Assembly: GCA_015061545.1 (NCBI GenBank)
Contig: SUWJ01000015.1
Location: 1 to 58,919, forward strand
Reading direction: 5' to 3'
Length of the DNA stretch: 58,919 nucleotides
Source of the DNA: Lentisphaerota bacterium
GTDB lineage: Bacteria > Verrucomicrobiota > Lentisphaeria > Victivallales > Victivallaceae
Below, piece after piece: positions 24,193-33,708 of this stretch. The position numbers and the translations under genes are program-made. The first letter of the stretch is position 1; each line of letters starts with the position of its first letter. The notes beneath the pieces were generated by a model. It was given only the letters and a program-made list of their open reading frames with translations, did no database searches and was not told the DNA's origin.

Positions 24193-25566
24193 TTATTCCC
24201 CCTTGCGGAAGAACTCTACACATAAAATTCTGCGGCAATCCGCCGTTATCGGGGCAAGTTGACTGCGCCGCCATGCGCCCAGCAAATAGATATTGCCCGC
24301 GGCATCGTGCAGGATGGGTATATTTTCTTTATCGGCAACAGCCGAAAGCAGATGTTTGACCCGCCGCATTCCGCTGCTGCCCCATACGCTCATTTTTTCT
24401 CCTCCGCGCCGCGGCGAAATATAAAGTTTTTCCGGCACGGAATCAGCATCAAAATAAAATCTGCCGCCCGCATCGGATTTAATATTATCCTCTGCAGATG
24501 GATCACTCAAAACGGCGTGCAGCTGCCAATCGCCCCATTGAATGGAATCTGCCTTCTGCCATTGCCACTCAAGTGTTTCAGGCAGATTATCAACCGTGGA
24601 ATATTTCAAACTCAACCGGTCATTCTGCAAAATAAAGTACCTGCCCTGCCCCAATTCTATACAGCGTTTTTCCGGCGAAGGAACAAGCTGCAACGCCGAT
24701 TGAAAGTTACTCAACATCTGTCGGTTGAGCAAAAAATAATCCTTATCTTCCAGCGCCGCCAGATAGCTGCGCAGCACTCTGACCAGCAACGCCGGATGCA
24801 GCTGCCGCCAGAACTCCGCCTGAGTTTCCAATGGCACTACCGGGCCCAGTTCCTGCAAACGCTCCGCCGCGCATTGCTCAATAAAATCTGCATCCAGCTG
24901 CAAAGCCTGACGGGAGCGTTCCAGCCCCGAAATCACTGCCGGGTGATACTCTGCCCATTGTTTCAGCAGCACATTCCGCAGAAAATTCCGATGATACAGT
25001 ATATCTTTATTGCTTTCATCCAGCCGCCAATCATTTATATTGCAATCCAGCAGAAATGCCTCCAGCTCCTCTTTCTGCCAATCCAGCAGCGGACGGAGAA
25101 TGGTAAGTTTGCGCAATGACCGCTGCTCGCGCAACGCACTCAGCGCGCTGGCATTGCCGCCCCGTGCCAGTTTCAGTAAAAGATCCTCCCGGCAATCGCC
25201 GCGGTGATGAGCCAGCACAATCGGGGATGAGTCATCGTGTTTGACATACCACTCCAAACGGGCATTTCTGGCAATATCCTCCACCGAACCGCCCCGCTGC
25301 AATTCTGCTTGCAAATCCAGCTCCACCAGCGTAAAGCCAACCTTAAGCTTAGTGCAAAATTCCCGACACCAAATGGCATCGCTCCGACTGGCTTCGCCAC
25401 GCAAACCGTGATCAAAATGCACCGCTTCCAACCGGTCAGGAACAAATCCCCAGCGCAGCAAAAGCAGCAGCAAAGCACTGCTGTCGGCTCCGCCGGAAAA
25501 CCCGACCCGCAGCTTTTTGTTCAGAAATTGCCGCATAAACTGCGGAATTTGTTCAGGATTCTTCAT
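24193..25566 (-). CDS. tilS: tRNA(Ile)-lysidine synthetase
   Basis: 457 aa from ATG 25566. Converts C34 of the CAU anticodon of tRNA-Ile2 to lysidine so that it reads AUA. The PP-loop ATPase motif is SGGADSSALL (24-33), followed by HFDHGLRGEASRSDA and LAHHRGDCREDLLLKLARGG, all typical of TilS. The C-terminal TilS domain (LYISPRRGGEKMSVWGSSGMRRVKHLL) is present. The probable tRNA-Ile2 itself is at 53858 in this window. It is divergent from rdgB, whose promoter overlaps the tilS start region. Confidence 0.92.
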   Translation of the reverse strand: MKNPEQIPQFMRQFLNKKLRVGFSGGADSSALLLLLLRWGFVPDRLEAVHFDHGLRGEASRSDAIWCREFCTKLKVGFTLVELDLQAELQRGGSVEDIARNARLEWYVKHDDSSPIVLAHHRGDCREDLLLKLARGGNASALSALREQRSLRKLTILRPLLDWQKEELEAFLLDCNINDWRLDESNKDILYHRNFLRNVLLKQWAEYHPAVISGLERSRQALQLDADFIEQCAAERLQELGPVVPLETQAEFWRQLHPALLVRVLRSYLAALEDKDYFLLNRQMLSNFQSALQLVPSPEKRCIELGQGRYFILQNDRLSLKYSTVDNLPETLEWQWQKADSIQWGDWQLHAVLSDPSAEDNIKSDAGGRFYFDADSVPEKLYISPRRGGEKMSVWGSSGMRRVKHLLSAVADKENIPILHDAAGNIYLLGAWRRSQLAPITADCRRILCVEFFRKGE

Positions 25567-25574
25567 CTTCAAAT

Positions 25575-25603
25575 TTGCCAAAATCGCCAAACGGCTCTAT
25601 CTT
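25575..25603 (+). promoter_or_regulatory. Candidate promoter of rdgB
   Basis: TTGCCA, a 17-base spacer, and TATCTT at 25598, reaching into the 5' end of the divergent tilS gene. The ATG of rdgB is at 25641. Confidence 0.45.
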
Positions 25604-25640
25604 ATTTAAGGTATATGAACAACAACAGGAGATAATATAT

Positions 25641-26240
25641 ATGACAGTTATCGTTGCCGCAACCGCCAATTCGCATAAATTTGAAGAATATCGCGCTCTT
25701 TTGGGTACAGAAGATGTGGAACTGCACAGTTTGCTGGATTATCCCGGCTTCAAGCCCTCCCCCGAAACGGGAAATACTTTTAAAGAAAACGCCAGTCAGA
25801 AGGCGCTGGAAGCCTGTCGTTATTGTGACCGCCCCACCTTTGCCGATGATTCAGGTTTGGAAATCACTGCGCTGAACAACGCCCCCGGGATCTACTCCGC
25901 CCGTTACGGCAAAGACGATGCCGACCGTATCGGACGGGTCCTGCGGGAGCTGGAAGGCAAAAGCGACCGCAGCGCACGTTTTGTCTGCGTGATCGCCATT
26001 GCCATCAACGGAGAGATCATCGAAACTTTTGAAGGCGTCATGGAAGGTACGATCATCGAAGCCCCCCGCGGCGAAAACGGCTTCGGTTACGATCCGATTT
26101 TTGTTCCGCAGGGCGAAAACAGAACTTTTGCGGAAATGAGTCAGGAAGAAAAAAACCGCATCAGTCATCGGGCTAAAGCGCTGAAAAAAGCGCTGGATTT
26201 TATCGAAGACGAAATGAGCGTGCTGGACGATGAATTTTGA
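25641..26240 (+). CDS. rdgB: Non-canonical purine NTP pyrophosphatase (RdgB/HAM1)
   Basis: 199 aa. Hydrolyses XTP/dITP to monophosphates to keep them out of DNA and RNA. Signatures are ATANSHKFEEY (N-terminal), TFKENASQKA, FADDSGLEI, NAPGIYSARYG, GENGFGYDPIF and SHRAKALK. AGGAG precedes the start. It overlaps the following membrane gene by 11 bp. Confidence 0.95.
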   Translation: MTVIVAATANSHKFEEYRALLGTEDVELHSLLDYPGFKPSPETGNTFKENASQKALEACRYCDRPTFADDSGLEITALNNAPGIYSARYGKDDADRIGRVLRELEGKSDRSARFVCVIAIAINGEIIETFEGVMEGTIIEAPRGENGFGYDPIFVPQGENRTFAEMSQEEKNRISHRAKALKKALDFIEDEMSVLDDEF

Positions 26241-27612
26241 TCGTCTGAAAAAACTTTTCCTTGATTTTTACTTTGAACCGCTTTCCGATCGGCAGTTCCG
26301 GCGGCATTGTATCCTGATTTTTGCTGTGGCATTACTTTTGCGCATTGTTCTGGCGCTGCCAGCTTTGCAGGAACCCTCTGCGCTGCTGCGCCCTGACAGT
26401 TTGGGCTACTGGAATCCTGCGGCAGCGCTGGCGGCGGGCGATGGACTGGTCACGGCTCCTGGCTCAACAGTTCCGGAAGTGGTGCGTCCGGTTGGCTACC
26501 CGGCTTATCTGGCATTGGGTATACTCCTTGCGGGCAACTCCTTCCGCATTGCGGCGCTGCTGGGGATTGCCGCAAGTGTACTGACGGTATTGCCGATAAT
26601 CCTGACAACAGCGTGTGCGGTCAGCCGACGGGCGGGCTTGCTGGCAGGATGGCTTTATGCGCTTAACATAACAGCCATTGCTGCTGCGCCGATGATATTG
26701 TCGGATACCTTGTTGGGTTTTACCTGTGCCTGGCAATTTTATGCGGCAATAAAATTTATAAGACAGCGCCGGCTGCATTTTTTTGCTCTGCTGGTGCTTA
26801 TGGTCATGCTGGGGATGTTGGTCAAACCGGTAAATCTGCTTATTGTGCTGGGCGGGTTGCCGCTTATCCTGTGTCTGGGGGCGGCTTCGCTCAAAGAGTT
26901 CGGCAAAGGATTGCTGCTCTGGGCAGTTCTTTTTTCCGCCATACTGCTGCCCTACTGGGTGCGCAACTGGCAGTTGTGCGGAGATATTGACGGCAATTCC
27001 GCCAATCTTTACTTTCACAACGGTTCGGCAATAATGGCGCACGCCACGGGCGAAAGTTCCGAAGTCTGGCGTCAGCGCCTGCTGGATTCAGCAGAATATG
27101 AATTTGCCCGGAATCCCCGTAAATATCCGACTCTGCGGGAGCAGAACCGCTACAAAAAACAGCAGTTCCGTGCTATGATAAAGAAGTATCCATACGATAG
27201 CGTCATCACTCATTTGCCCAATATCTACAATCTCTTGCCCGATGTACCCAGCCTGCTGGAAAACAACCTTGTTACCCAAAGCGGACGCGGAACGATGGCG
27301 GTGTTGCGCAAAGATGGATTTTTTGCTGCGGTAAATCACTATTTTAACGGCAAAAGTTATATACTGCTGCTGTTGATCCCGCTGTTGATGGTGCATCTTT
27401 TCATATTGCTGTCGGCATTGCGGCAACTGGTCGGATATTTTTGCCGGGGCAACTGGCGAATGTTGTTGATTTTTGCGGTGCTGGCATTTTATTATATCTG
27501 GGCGCCGGGACCGGTAATAAGTCCGCGCTACCTGCTTCCTGCGCTGCCCTGTTTGATATTTATGGCGGTGCAGCCGTGGAATAAATCAGATGAAAACAGT
27601 ATAAATATATAG
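26230..27612 (+). CDS. GT-C-fold membrane glycosyltransferase (GT39/ArnT-like)
   Basis: 460 aa with about ten hydrophobic helices. The first external loop contains LLRPDSLGYWNPA, a D-S-x-x-Y motif near the catalytic Asp of PMT/ArnT-type enzymes, followed by EVVRPVGYPAYLAL. Such enzymes transfer sugars from polyprenyl-phosphate donors to lipids, proteins or glycans on the outer face of the inner membrane. ATG 26230 overlaps the end of rdgB. The acceptor is not known. The donor could be made by the GT2 enzyme at 15752 (inference). Confidence 0.75.
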   Translation: MNFDRLKKLFLDFYFEPLSDRQFRRHCILIFAVALLLRIVLALPALQEPSALLRPDSLGYWNPAAALAAGDGLVTAPGSTVPEVVRPVGYPAYLALGILLAGNSFRIAALLGIAASVLTVLPIILTTACAVSRRAGLLAGWLYALNITAIAAAPMILSDTLLGFTCAWQFYAAIKFIRQRRLHFFALLVLMVMLGMLVKPVNLLIVLGGLPLILCLGAASLKEFGKGLLLWAVLFSAILLPYWVRNWQLCGDIDGNSANLYFHNGSAIMAHATGESSEVWRQRLLDSAEYEFARNPRKYPTLREQNRYKKQQFRAMIKKYPYDSVITHLPNIYNLLPDVPSLLENNLVTQSGRGTMAVLRKDGFFAAVNHYFNGKSYILLLLIPLLMVHLFILLSALRQLVGYFCRGNWRMLLIFAVLAFYYIWAPGPVISPRYLLPALPCLIFMAVQPWNKSDENSINI

Positions 27613-27652
27613 TGTATAACCATAACAGATAAAAAGCTGAAAGGTTTTTATT

Positions 27653-28849
27653 ATGAGCAAAAAAGCGGTCAATGTATCGGTTGTCGGCTGTTCGCTGGTC
27701 GATTGTGTTTATGCCAAAGTTGATTTCAACTCGGCAGCATTCAAAAAATATTCCAGTTTGCAAAATGGCGACGGCGGTCTGGTGCCGGGGCAGCTGGTAT
27801 TTATGGAATCGCTGGAAAAATTTTCCGGGGTTGCAGCAGATCAAATGCTGGCGGAGCTCACCGGTAATGCGGCTCCTTCGGCACGCAACGTCGGCGGTCC
27901 GGCGGTGGTGGCGGCGATCAATGCGGCCCAGCTTTGCAGCGACTACCCGGTCAAGGTAAAATTTTACGGTGCCCGCGGTAAAGATGAAGGGGCGGAACTG
28001 ATCGAAAAGATCCTGAAACAAACTCCGCTGGATATAACCAACTATCAGGTTGCCGATGCGCCCACACCATCCACGCAGGTTTTAAGCGATCCGACCTATC
28101 ACAACGGCAAAGGCGAACGCACCTTTATCAATGTGATCGGTGCTGCCAATGACTACACGCCCCAACAGCTCGGCGATGAGTTTTTTGAATCCGATGTACT
28201 GGTGTTCAGCGCCACCGCGTTGATGCCCCCGGTGCATGACAATCTGACCGCGTTGCTCAAACGCGGCAAAGCTGCCGGTAAGATCAACATGGTGGCAACG
28301 GTGTTTGACTTCCGCAACGAAATGCGCGACCCCGTCGGCCGCTGGCCGCTGGGCGAAAGCGATGAATCCTATAAATATATCGACATCATGGCGGTTGACT
28401 GGGATGAAGCACGGCGGCTTTCCGGGGAAGAAGAATTGGAAAAAATCGTCGATTTCTTTGCCTCCCGCGGAGTCAGCAGTATGCTTATCACTCACGGCGC
28501 CAAAAACTTCCACGTCTATTCCGACGGCAGACTTTTCAACCGGACCGAACTCTCTTCGTGGGCGGTCAACGAACTGGTCAATCAGGATTTGGCGCAATAC
28601 CCGGAACGGCGCGGCGACACCACCGGCTGCGGCGATAACTTTGCCGGCGGCTTGCTGGCATCGCTGATCATGCAGCTTTCGGAAGGCAAAACTGCGGGCG
28701 AACTTGATATGCGTACAGCTGCAGCCTGGGCCGATGCTTCAGGCGGCTTTGCCTGTTTCTGTCTGGGAGGAACATATATTGAAAAAGCCCCCGGCGAAAA
28801 ATACGCTCTGGTAAAACGCTATTGCGACTATTATCTTGCCAATCAGTAA
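27653..28849 (+). CDS. PfkB-family carbohydrate/nucleoside kinase
   Basis: 398 aa, somewhat long for the family. Phosphorylates a sugar or nucleoside with ATP. The N-terminus carries VGCSLVDCVY and NVGGPAVVAAINAA, and the C-terminal PfkB signature 2 is GDTTGCGDNFAGGLLAS, with Asp as catalytic base (DTTGCGDNF). An internal insertion (SDESYKYIDIMAVDWDEARRLSG) holds the usual pre-catalytic region. AAAGG precedes the ATG. The substrate cannot be assigned. Confidence 0.88.
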   Translation: MSKKAVNVSVVGCSLVDCVYAKVDFNSAAFKKYSSLQNGDGGLVPGQLVFMESLEKFSGVAADQMLAELTGNAAPSARNVGGPAVVAAINAAQLCSDYPVKVKFYGARGKDEGAELIEKILKQTPLDITNYQVADAPTPSTQVLSDPTYHNGKGERTFINVIGAANDYTPQQLGDEFFESDVLVFSATALMPPVHDNLTALLKRGKAAGKINMVATVFDFRNEMRDPVGRWPLGESDESYKYIDIMAVDWDEARRLSGEEELEKIVDFFASRGVSSMLITHGAKNFHVYSDGRLFNRTELSSWAVNELVNQDLAQYPERRGDTTGCGDNFAGGLLASLIMQLSEGKTAGELDMRTAAAWADASGGFACFCLGGTYIEKAPGEKYALVKRYCDYYLANQ

Positions 28850-28865
28850 GTAAGCCAATACCGTA

Positions 28866-28963
28866 CAGCAGCTGCAATTAAACCGGAAACTGTTATTTGC
28901 AGCTGCTGCCGGAATGTTTCGAGTTGCTGTAAAAGTTGAATTTTGCAGCAACTCGATTTGTCT
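28866..28963 (+). terminator. Two stem-loops ending the PfkB-kinase transcript
   Basis: 28866-28908 (CAGCAGCTGCAA/TTGCAGCTGCTG) and 28920-28955 (CGAGTTGCTG/CAGCAACTCG) followed by ATTTGTCTTTT. They lie between the convergent PfkB and hydrolase genes. Confidence 0.6.
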
Positions 28964-28979
28964 TTTGAATATTTATTGC

Positions 28980-29624
28980 TTATTTAACAAAAGATCCATG
29001 CAGCAGAAAATGGCGGATCTGAGCAATAACCAGATCGTCGTACATCATGGGAACGTGCGCAATATTCATCGTAACCGTGTCGCAGGCATCCGCAGGATTT
29101 GCCGAAAAACTCTCCACCAGCCCATCGGAATCTTTACTTAAAAACAGCTTGCCCTGCCAATGAGCATTATTGTTGCCGATAATCGCACCGATTTCAAGAT
29201 TGGCTATATCCGGCGTAGTAAGTTTCTCTCTTGCCGCAGCAGTCAGCGCTTTCAACGGCGGAGCAAAAACTCCCGCCAAAGGTATTTTCAAAGCAATATC
29301 TGCCAGCAACGACCCCTGATGCGGCGTACCGACACAAATCAGCTTAGCGGCATTTGCCGGTTTATTCTGCGCCAGAAATTCCCGCGCCAGCAATCCGCCC
29401 ATACTGTGACCGACCATATAAATTTGCTCGTACCGGCGGTAGTTGGCTGAATTCATCGTTGCAGTCAAACTTGCAAGGCAATCGGCAAAAGAACCGCTTC
29501 TGGCGGGCATATCGGCAATGGCAATACAGGGAAAATCCGCCTTCAAGCCGTCGCGCCATTTGTACATATGGTAGTTCCGACAGCAGAAACCGTGCACCAA
29601 TACCAGTAAAGTATTACTGTTCAT
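28980..29624 (-). CDS. Alpha/beta hydrolase (lipase/esterase-like)
   Basis: 214 aa. The nucleophile elbow GHSMGGLLAREFL and the oxyanion region VLVHGFCCRN near the N-terminus are clear. A late HVPMM supplies the catalytic His region, and an SDGLVE Asp lies upstream. The pattern is close to PGAP1-like/lipase-type small esterases. Last gene of the psd-pssA-epimerase-hydrolase run (17 bp after the epimerase stop). The substrate is not known, possibly a lipid. Confidence 0.8.
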   Translation of the reverse strand: MNSNTLLVLVHGFCCRNYHMYKWRDGLKADFPCIAIADMPARSGSFADCLASLTATMNSANYRRYEQIYMVGHSMGGLLAREFLAQNKPANAAKLICVGTPHQGSLLADIALKIPLAGVFAPPLKALTAAAREKLTTPDIANLEIGAIIGNNNAHWQGKLFLSKDSDGLVESFSANPADACDTVTMNIAHVPMMYDDLVIAQIRHFLLHGSFVK

Positions 29625-29641
29625 AACCGCTTTTATACCGC

Positions 29642-30607
29642 TTAAAGCTGCATTTGCATTTCCGCAGCAACATCGGCAATGATATCTTCCAGCGTATTTT
29701 CGGTTTTCCAGTTCAGCAGCGAACGGATCGCCGCCGTATCAGGTTTGCGGCGGAGCATATCTTCAAAACCGTGTTCATAGGCTTGTTCGTAAGGGATCAC
29801 TTCGATTTTTGAACTGCTGCCGAGCTGCTTTACCACCGCCTGAGCCAACTGCATGATCGTTACCGATTCCGTAGAACCGATATTGTAGATATTGCCGATG
29901 GATTCGGGGCAGTCTGCCAGCGCAACCAACGCCCGCACCGTATCGTAAACGTGGCAGAAACAGCGGCTCTGTTCACCGCTGCCGTAAACTTTAAGCGCCT
30001 GACCGCTCAACGCTGCTTTGACAAAACGGGGCACCACCATACCGTATTGTCCCGTCTGGCGGGGGCCTACAGTATTGAAAAAGCGCACCACCGTCCCGGG
30101 CAGCGCCATATTGCGGTGATAAGCCATCAGATAAAATTCATCCAGCAGTTTACTGCAGGCATATGACCAGCGCGACCGCACGGGGCAGCCGATCAGAAGA
30201 TCGTCGTTTTCGTTGAATTCAGGATGCGTGGATTTGCCGTAGACTTCGCTGGTGGAGGCAAGGATCACCCGACGGTGATATTTGGCAGCATACTCCAGCA
30301 CCCGCGCAGAACCATCCACGTTGGTGCGGATAGTGCGCACCGGATCATGCACCACCAGCTCAACGCCGACCGCTGCCGCCAGGTGGTAAATAACATCGGA
30401 ATTTTCAATAAGTTTTTCCAGCCCCGCAGCGTGCAGTATATCCTCTTCAACCACCGTCAGGCGCTCATTATCCCGCACGGCGGCAAGGTTGCGCGGCGAC
30501 CCGGTGGAGTAATTGTCGATAACAGTTACGCGGTGACCGGCAGCTAAAAGTTTTTCGGTCAGATGCCCGCCAATAAAACCGGACCCGCCGGTAATCAGAA
30601 AATTCAT
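29642..30607 (-). CDS. NAD-dependent nucleotide-sugar epimerase/decarboxylase
   Basis: 321 aa from ATG 30607 (GGGAG upstream). An extended SDR: NFLITGGSGFIGGHL (GxxGxxG), ASTSEVYGK (catalytic Ser/Thr), WSYACSK (YxxxK), FNTVGPRQTGQYGMVVPRFV and YNIGS.ESVTI. The GPRQTG block is typical of the UDP-glucuronate decarboxylase / GDP-mannose or UDP-glucose epimerase group. It should make a UDP-sugar for envelope glycans. It sits 32 bp after pssA. Confidence 0.88.
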   Translation of the reverse strand: MNFLITGGSGFIGGHLTEKLLAAGHRVTVIDNYSTGSPRNLAAVRDNERLTVVEEDILHAAGLEKLIENSDVIYHLAAAVGVELVVHDPVRTIRTNVDGSARVLEYAAKYHRRVILASTSEVYGKSTHPEFNENDDLLIGCPVRSRWSYACSKLLDEFYLMAYHRNMALPGTVVRFFNTVGPRQTGQYGMVVPRFVKAALSGQALKVYGSGEQSRCFCHVYDTVRALVALADCPESIGNIYNIGSTESVTIMQLAQAVVKQLGSSSKIEVIPYEQAYEHGFEDMLRRKPDTAAIRSLLNWKTENTLEDIIADVAAEMQMQL

Positions 30608-30639
30608 AGTCAACTCCCGTATTCTCTCTTCTGAATGAT

Positions 30640-31503
30640 TCAGCGCCGATTTCCCTGCTGCAGCAGAAGTTTTTTCAACGCCTCGGCAGGACCGCTCAAA
30701 ATGTAGAGCGTTATTATACCGAAAATGGCATATTCACGGAAAATCCCCACCAGAAACAGCATAATGATAAGGATCATTATTTTCAACGGCTGATTTCCCT
30801 GCTTGCTCAACAGCCACTTGCCGATATGCCGATAGGGCAATGCGCTGACCATCAGAAAGCCCAGAAATGCCGCATAGATCGGCAGCACCAGCGCCAGATT
30901 GCTCAGATCACGGTCAAAAACCCGCATTGCCAACACCAAACTGACGATCGCCGCCGCCGCTCCGGGTGAAGGCAAGCCGTGAAAAACATTATCTCCGCCG
31001 CTTTCTTCCATAGCTTTAACGTTATAAGTTGCCAGCCGCAACGCTGTGCAGCCCACATAGATCGAACAGAGCAAATATGTTACCAGCAGCTGCACCGTGG
31101 TCTGCTTGCCCTGCAGCCAATGGGTCATCACTGCCATCAACACCGCCGGTGCCACCCCGAAAGTGACCATATCCGAAAGTGAATCCATCTGCAAGCCGTG
31201 CATACTTGTAGCGTTGAGCATACGGGCGGCAAAACCATCCAGCACATCAAAGATCATAGCTCCGAGGATGATCAGGGCGCTGACTGCCAATATGTCATAA
31301 GTCTGACTCTGATTCACCCCGGTAATGGCAGCCCGTTCGTAAACCGACAGCGTCCAGAGTATGGAAGCAAATCCGCACCACGAATTGCACAAGGTCAAAG
31401 TATTGGGCAGCCAGCGCAATTTCCGCTTGGCCGCGCTGGTAATTATGCCCTTACTGCGGCGCTGTTTGCTGCGCAGCTTGGATGCCGGGGAGTGATTATT
31501 CAT
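30640..31503 (-). CDS. pssA: CDP-diacylglycerol-serine O-phosphatidyltransferase
   Basis: 287 aa. Makes phosphatidylserine from CDP-diacylglycerol and serine in the inner membrane. The CDP-alcohol phosphatidyltransferase motif DGx2ARx8Gx3Dx3D is complete (DGFAAR ... GLQMDSLSD). About seven hydrophobic helices follow a basic N-terminus. ATG 31503 overlaps the end of psd by 8 bases, so it is translated with the decarboxylase that uses its product. Confidence 0.9.
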   Translation of the reverse strand: MNNHSPASKLRSKQRRSKGIITSAAKRKLRWLPNTLTLCNSWCGFASILWTLSVYERAAITGVNQSQTYDILAVSALIILGAMIFDVLDGFAARMLNATSMHGLQMDSLSDMVTFGVAPAVLMAVMTHWLQGKQTTVQLLVTYLLCSIYVGCTALRLATYNVKAMEESGGDNVFHGLPSPGAAAAIVSLVLAMRVFDRDLSNLALVLPIYAAFLGFLMVSALPYRHIGKWLLSKQGNQPLKIMILIIMLFLVGIFREYAIFGIITLYILSGPAEALKKLLLQQGNRR

Positions 31504-32218
31504 TTGCAGTTGCCTCCGTTGCTGCGGCAGTTTCCGCCTTGACCCGGGCAAAAACGGTCAGACCGCTTTTGACCTTGTCGCCGATTTTCACCATTACTTC
31601 AAAACGTTCATCCGCAGGCAGATAAAGCTCGGTACGCGACCCGAATTTGATCATACCGTACACCTTTCCCCTGCCCAAATTGTCGCCCGGCTCAACGGGG
31701 CAGACGATCCTTCGGGCAATCGCACCTGAAATCTGCCGTACTGCCATCGGGAACTTCACTCCCGCAGCCTCGGCATTCCCGGCAATGGTCATCGCTTCGT
31801 TCAGTTTACCGCAATCGGGGTGGCGGGCATCCAGATAACGGCCTTCACGGTAATGCTTGCTGACCACCTGCAACGCTGCGGGAGCGCGGTTCACATGAAC
31901 GTTGAGCACTGAAAGAAAGATCCCGATCCTGAGCGCCCGACCGTTGAACGGCGCCTGATCGAAGTCTTCCACGATCTCAATATCTTTTATCACCCCGTCG
32001 GCAGGGCTTAAAATAAAATCCGGATTCTGGGGCAGAGTCCGCCTGGGATTGCGGAAAAAGAACGCCAGAAAGGCGTATGCCAGCACAATCAGTATTCCGG
32101 GAATCAATCCCAGATAGAAATTCACTTTGTGCATTAAAAACCAGCATCCCGCCAACAAAATCAATGCCAGCAAACCACCAGCGCCCCACTCACGGATACC
32201 ATAACGGGTCAAAGTCAT
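31496..32218 (-). CDS. psd: Phosphatidylserine decarboxylase
   Basis: 240 aa, the short archaeal-like type. Converts phosphatidylserine to phosphatidylethanolamine. Two N-terminal membrane helices, SPADGVIKDIE, LNVHVNRAPA, and the self-cleavage site KFGSRTELYLP (Gly-Ser bond giving the pyruvoyl prosthetic group). The Ala/Thr/Glu-rich C-terminal tail is unusual. First gene of the psd-pssA-epimerase-hydrolase operon. Confidence 0.93.
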   Translation of the reverse strand: MTLTRYGIREWGAGGLLALILLAGCWFLMHKVNFYLGLIPGILIVLAYAFLAFFFRNPRRTLPQNPDFILSPADGVIKDIEIVEDFDQAPFNGRALRIGIFLSVLNVHVNRAPAALQVVSKHYREGRYLDARHPDCGKLNEAMTIAGNAEAAGVKFPMAVRQISGAIARRIVCPVEPGDNLGRGKVYGMIKFGSRTELYLPADERFEVMVKIGDKVKSGLTVFARVKAETAAATEATANE

Positions 32219-32411
32219 AAAGAAACCTCTTTTCTGTTTTAATCATCAAAGAAACATCCGGCCCTGCCTTATCAGAACGCCGGAAAACTGTTGCATTTTC
32301 ATAAATTATTGCCATTTTGACAAAATTGCAACTATAAAAGTTTACTTTTCGCTTTTGAAATGCTATTTTTTATATATAAGGAGCATTTTTTTGTCCGGAA
32401 AGGCGTATAAC

Positions 32412-33614
32412 ATGATCTCGACAGCAAAATCAATGCGGCTGCAAATAGCGTTTTTCGGCCGCACCAATACAGGTAAATCCTCGTTGATAAATTTTATTAC
32501 AGGTCAGGATATCTCCATAACCAGCCCGGTGGCAGGCACCACCACCGACATAGTGGAAAAAGCTATGGAGTTTGCCCCCGTCGGACCTGTAGTGTTTATC
32601 GACACCGCCGGGCTGGACGATTCCAGCGAACTGGGTCTGCAGCGTATCAGGCGAACCTGGAAAGCCTTCGAGCGTGCCGATATAGCTGTACTGGTGACCA
32701 CTCCAGGCATCTGGGGCGAAGTGGAAGAGTCGGTCGTACAACGGGCTGCCGAAGGCAAAAACAAACTCATCATAATTGTAAACAAATGCGATTTATCTGA
32801 ATCAGGTCAAGCTGCTGCGGAAAAGCTGCGCGCATACTCTTCAAGCATTATCTGCTGCGACTGCTCCAGACCGGAACGCCGCAGACAACTGATCGATGAT
32901 TTCAGGTCGGAGTTATTAAAAAATCTGCCTGCAGACTATCTGGAACCACCTCCGCTGACCGGTGATATGCTGCAACCGGGGGATCTGGCAGTTATGGTCG
33001 TCCCCATCGACTTGCAAGCTCCCAAAGGCCGTTTGATCCTGCCGCAGGTGCAGACGATCCGCGACAACCTTGACCGCAACGCCATGACTCTGGTGATGAA
33101 AGAGGATCAATATAAGGAACACATTGCCGGGATCACCCCGCAGCCCAAGCTGATAATTTGCGATTCACAAGTAGTAAAAATGGTGGTGGAACACGCGCCA
33201 GCAGGAGTGCCATGCACCACTTTTTCCATCCTCTTCTCCCGTTTGAAGGGCGATGTGAAGACCTTTCTGGATGGCTGCAGCAAGATCCCTGAATTGCAGG
33301 ATAACGACCGCGTATTGATTGCTGAAGCCTGTACCCATCACCCGACTTGCGAAGATATCGGCAGAGTAAAACTGCCAAGACTGCTCAAAAAAGCTACGGG
33401 GAAAGATTTGCAGTTTGACTTTGCTCCGGGGCGGGATTTCCCTGAAGATATAAGCAGCTATAAATTGATCGTACATTGCGGCAGCTGTATGCTCAATCGG
33501 CAGGAAACACTCTACCGGATAAGCTGCGCCCGTAAAAATAATATAGCCATAACCAATTACGGCATGGCCATATCCTATTGTCAGGGGGTACTGGACAAGG
33601 TAACGATAATATAA
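32412..33614 (+). CDS. hydF: [FeFe]-hydrogenase H-cluster maturation GTPase
   Basis: 400 aa from ATG 32412. A TTG at 32391 behind AAGGAG would add seven residues. HydF is the scaffold that carries the 2Fe precursor and delivers it to the hydrogenase. N-terminal GTPase: FFGRTNTGKSS (16-24), DTAGLDDSSELG, NKCD. The C-terminal iron-sulfur ligands are in EACTHHPTCEDIG and HCGSCMLNR, both specific for HydF. No hydE, hydG or hydrogenase gene lies within the window, so these must be elsewhere. Confidence 0.95.
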   Translation: MISTAKSMRLQIAFFGRTNTGKSSLINFITGQDISITSPVAGTTTDIVEKAMEFAPVGPVVFIDTAGLDDSSELGLQRIRRTWKAFERADIAVLVTTPGIWGEVEESVVQRAAEGKNKLIIIVNKCDLSESGQAAAEKLRAYSSSIICCDCSRPERRRQLIDDFRSELLKNLPADYLEPPPLTGDMLQPGDLAVMVVPIDLQAPKGRLILPQVQTIRDNLDRNAMTLVMKEDQYKEHIAGITPQPKLIICDSQVVKMVVEHAPAGVPCTTFSILFSRLKGDVKTFLDGCSKIPELQDNDRVLIAEACTHHPTCEDIGRVKLPRLLKKATGKDLQFDFAPGRDFPEDISSYKLIVHCGSCMLNRQETLYRISCARKNNIAITNYGMAISYCQGVLDKVTII

Positions 33615-33708
33615 AAAAATCGTATTTTTTCGCTCACGCAACTTGCAAAAGCTGCTATAAAGCAGTAAATTTACCGTAATAAACCATTTCGGCGGGGAAT
33701 TTTTACTG

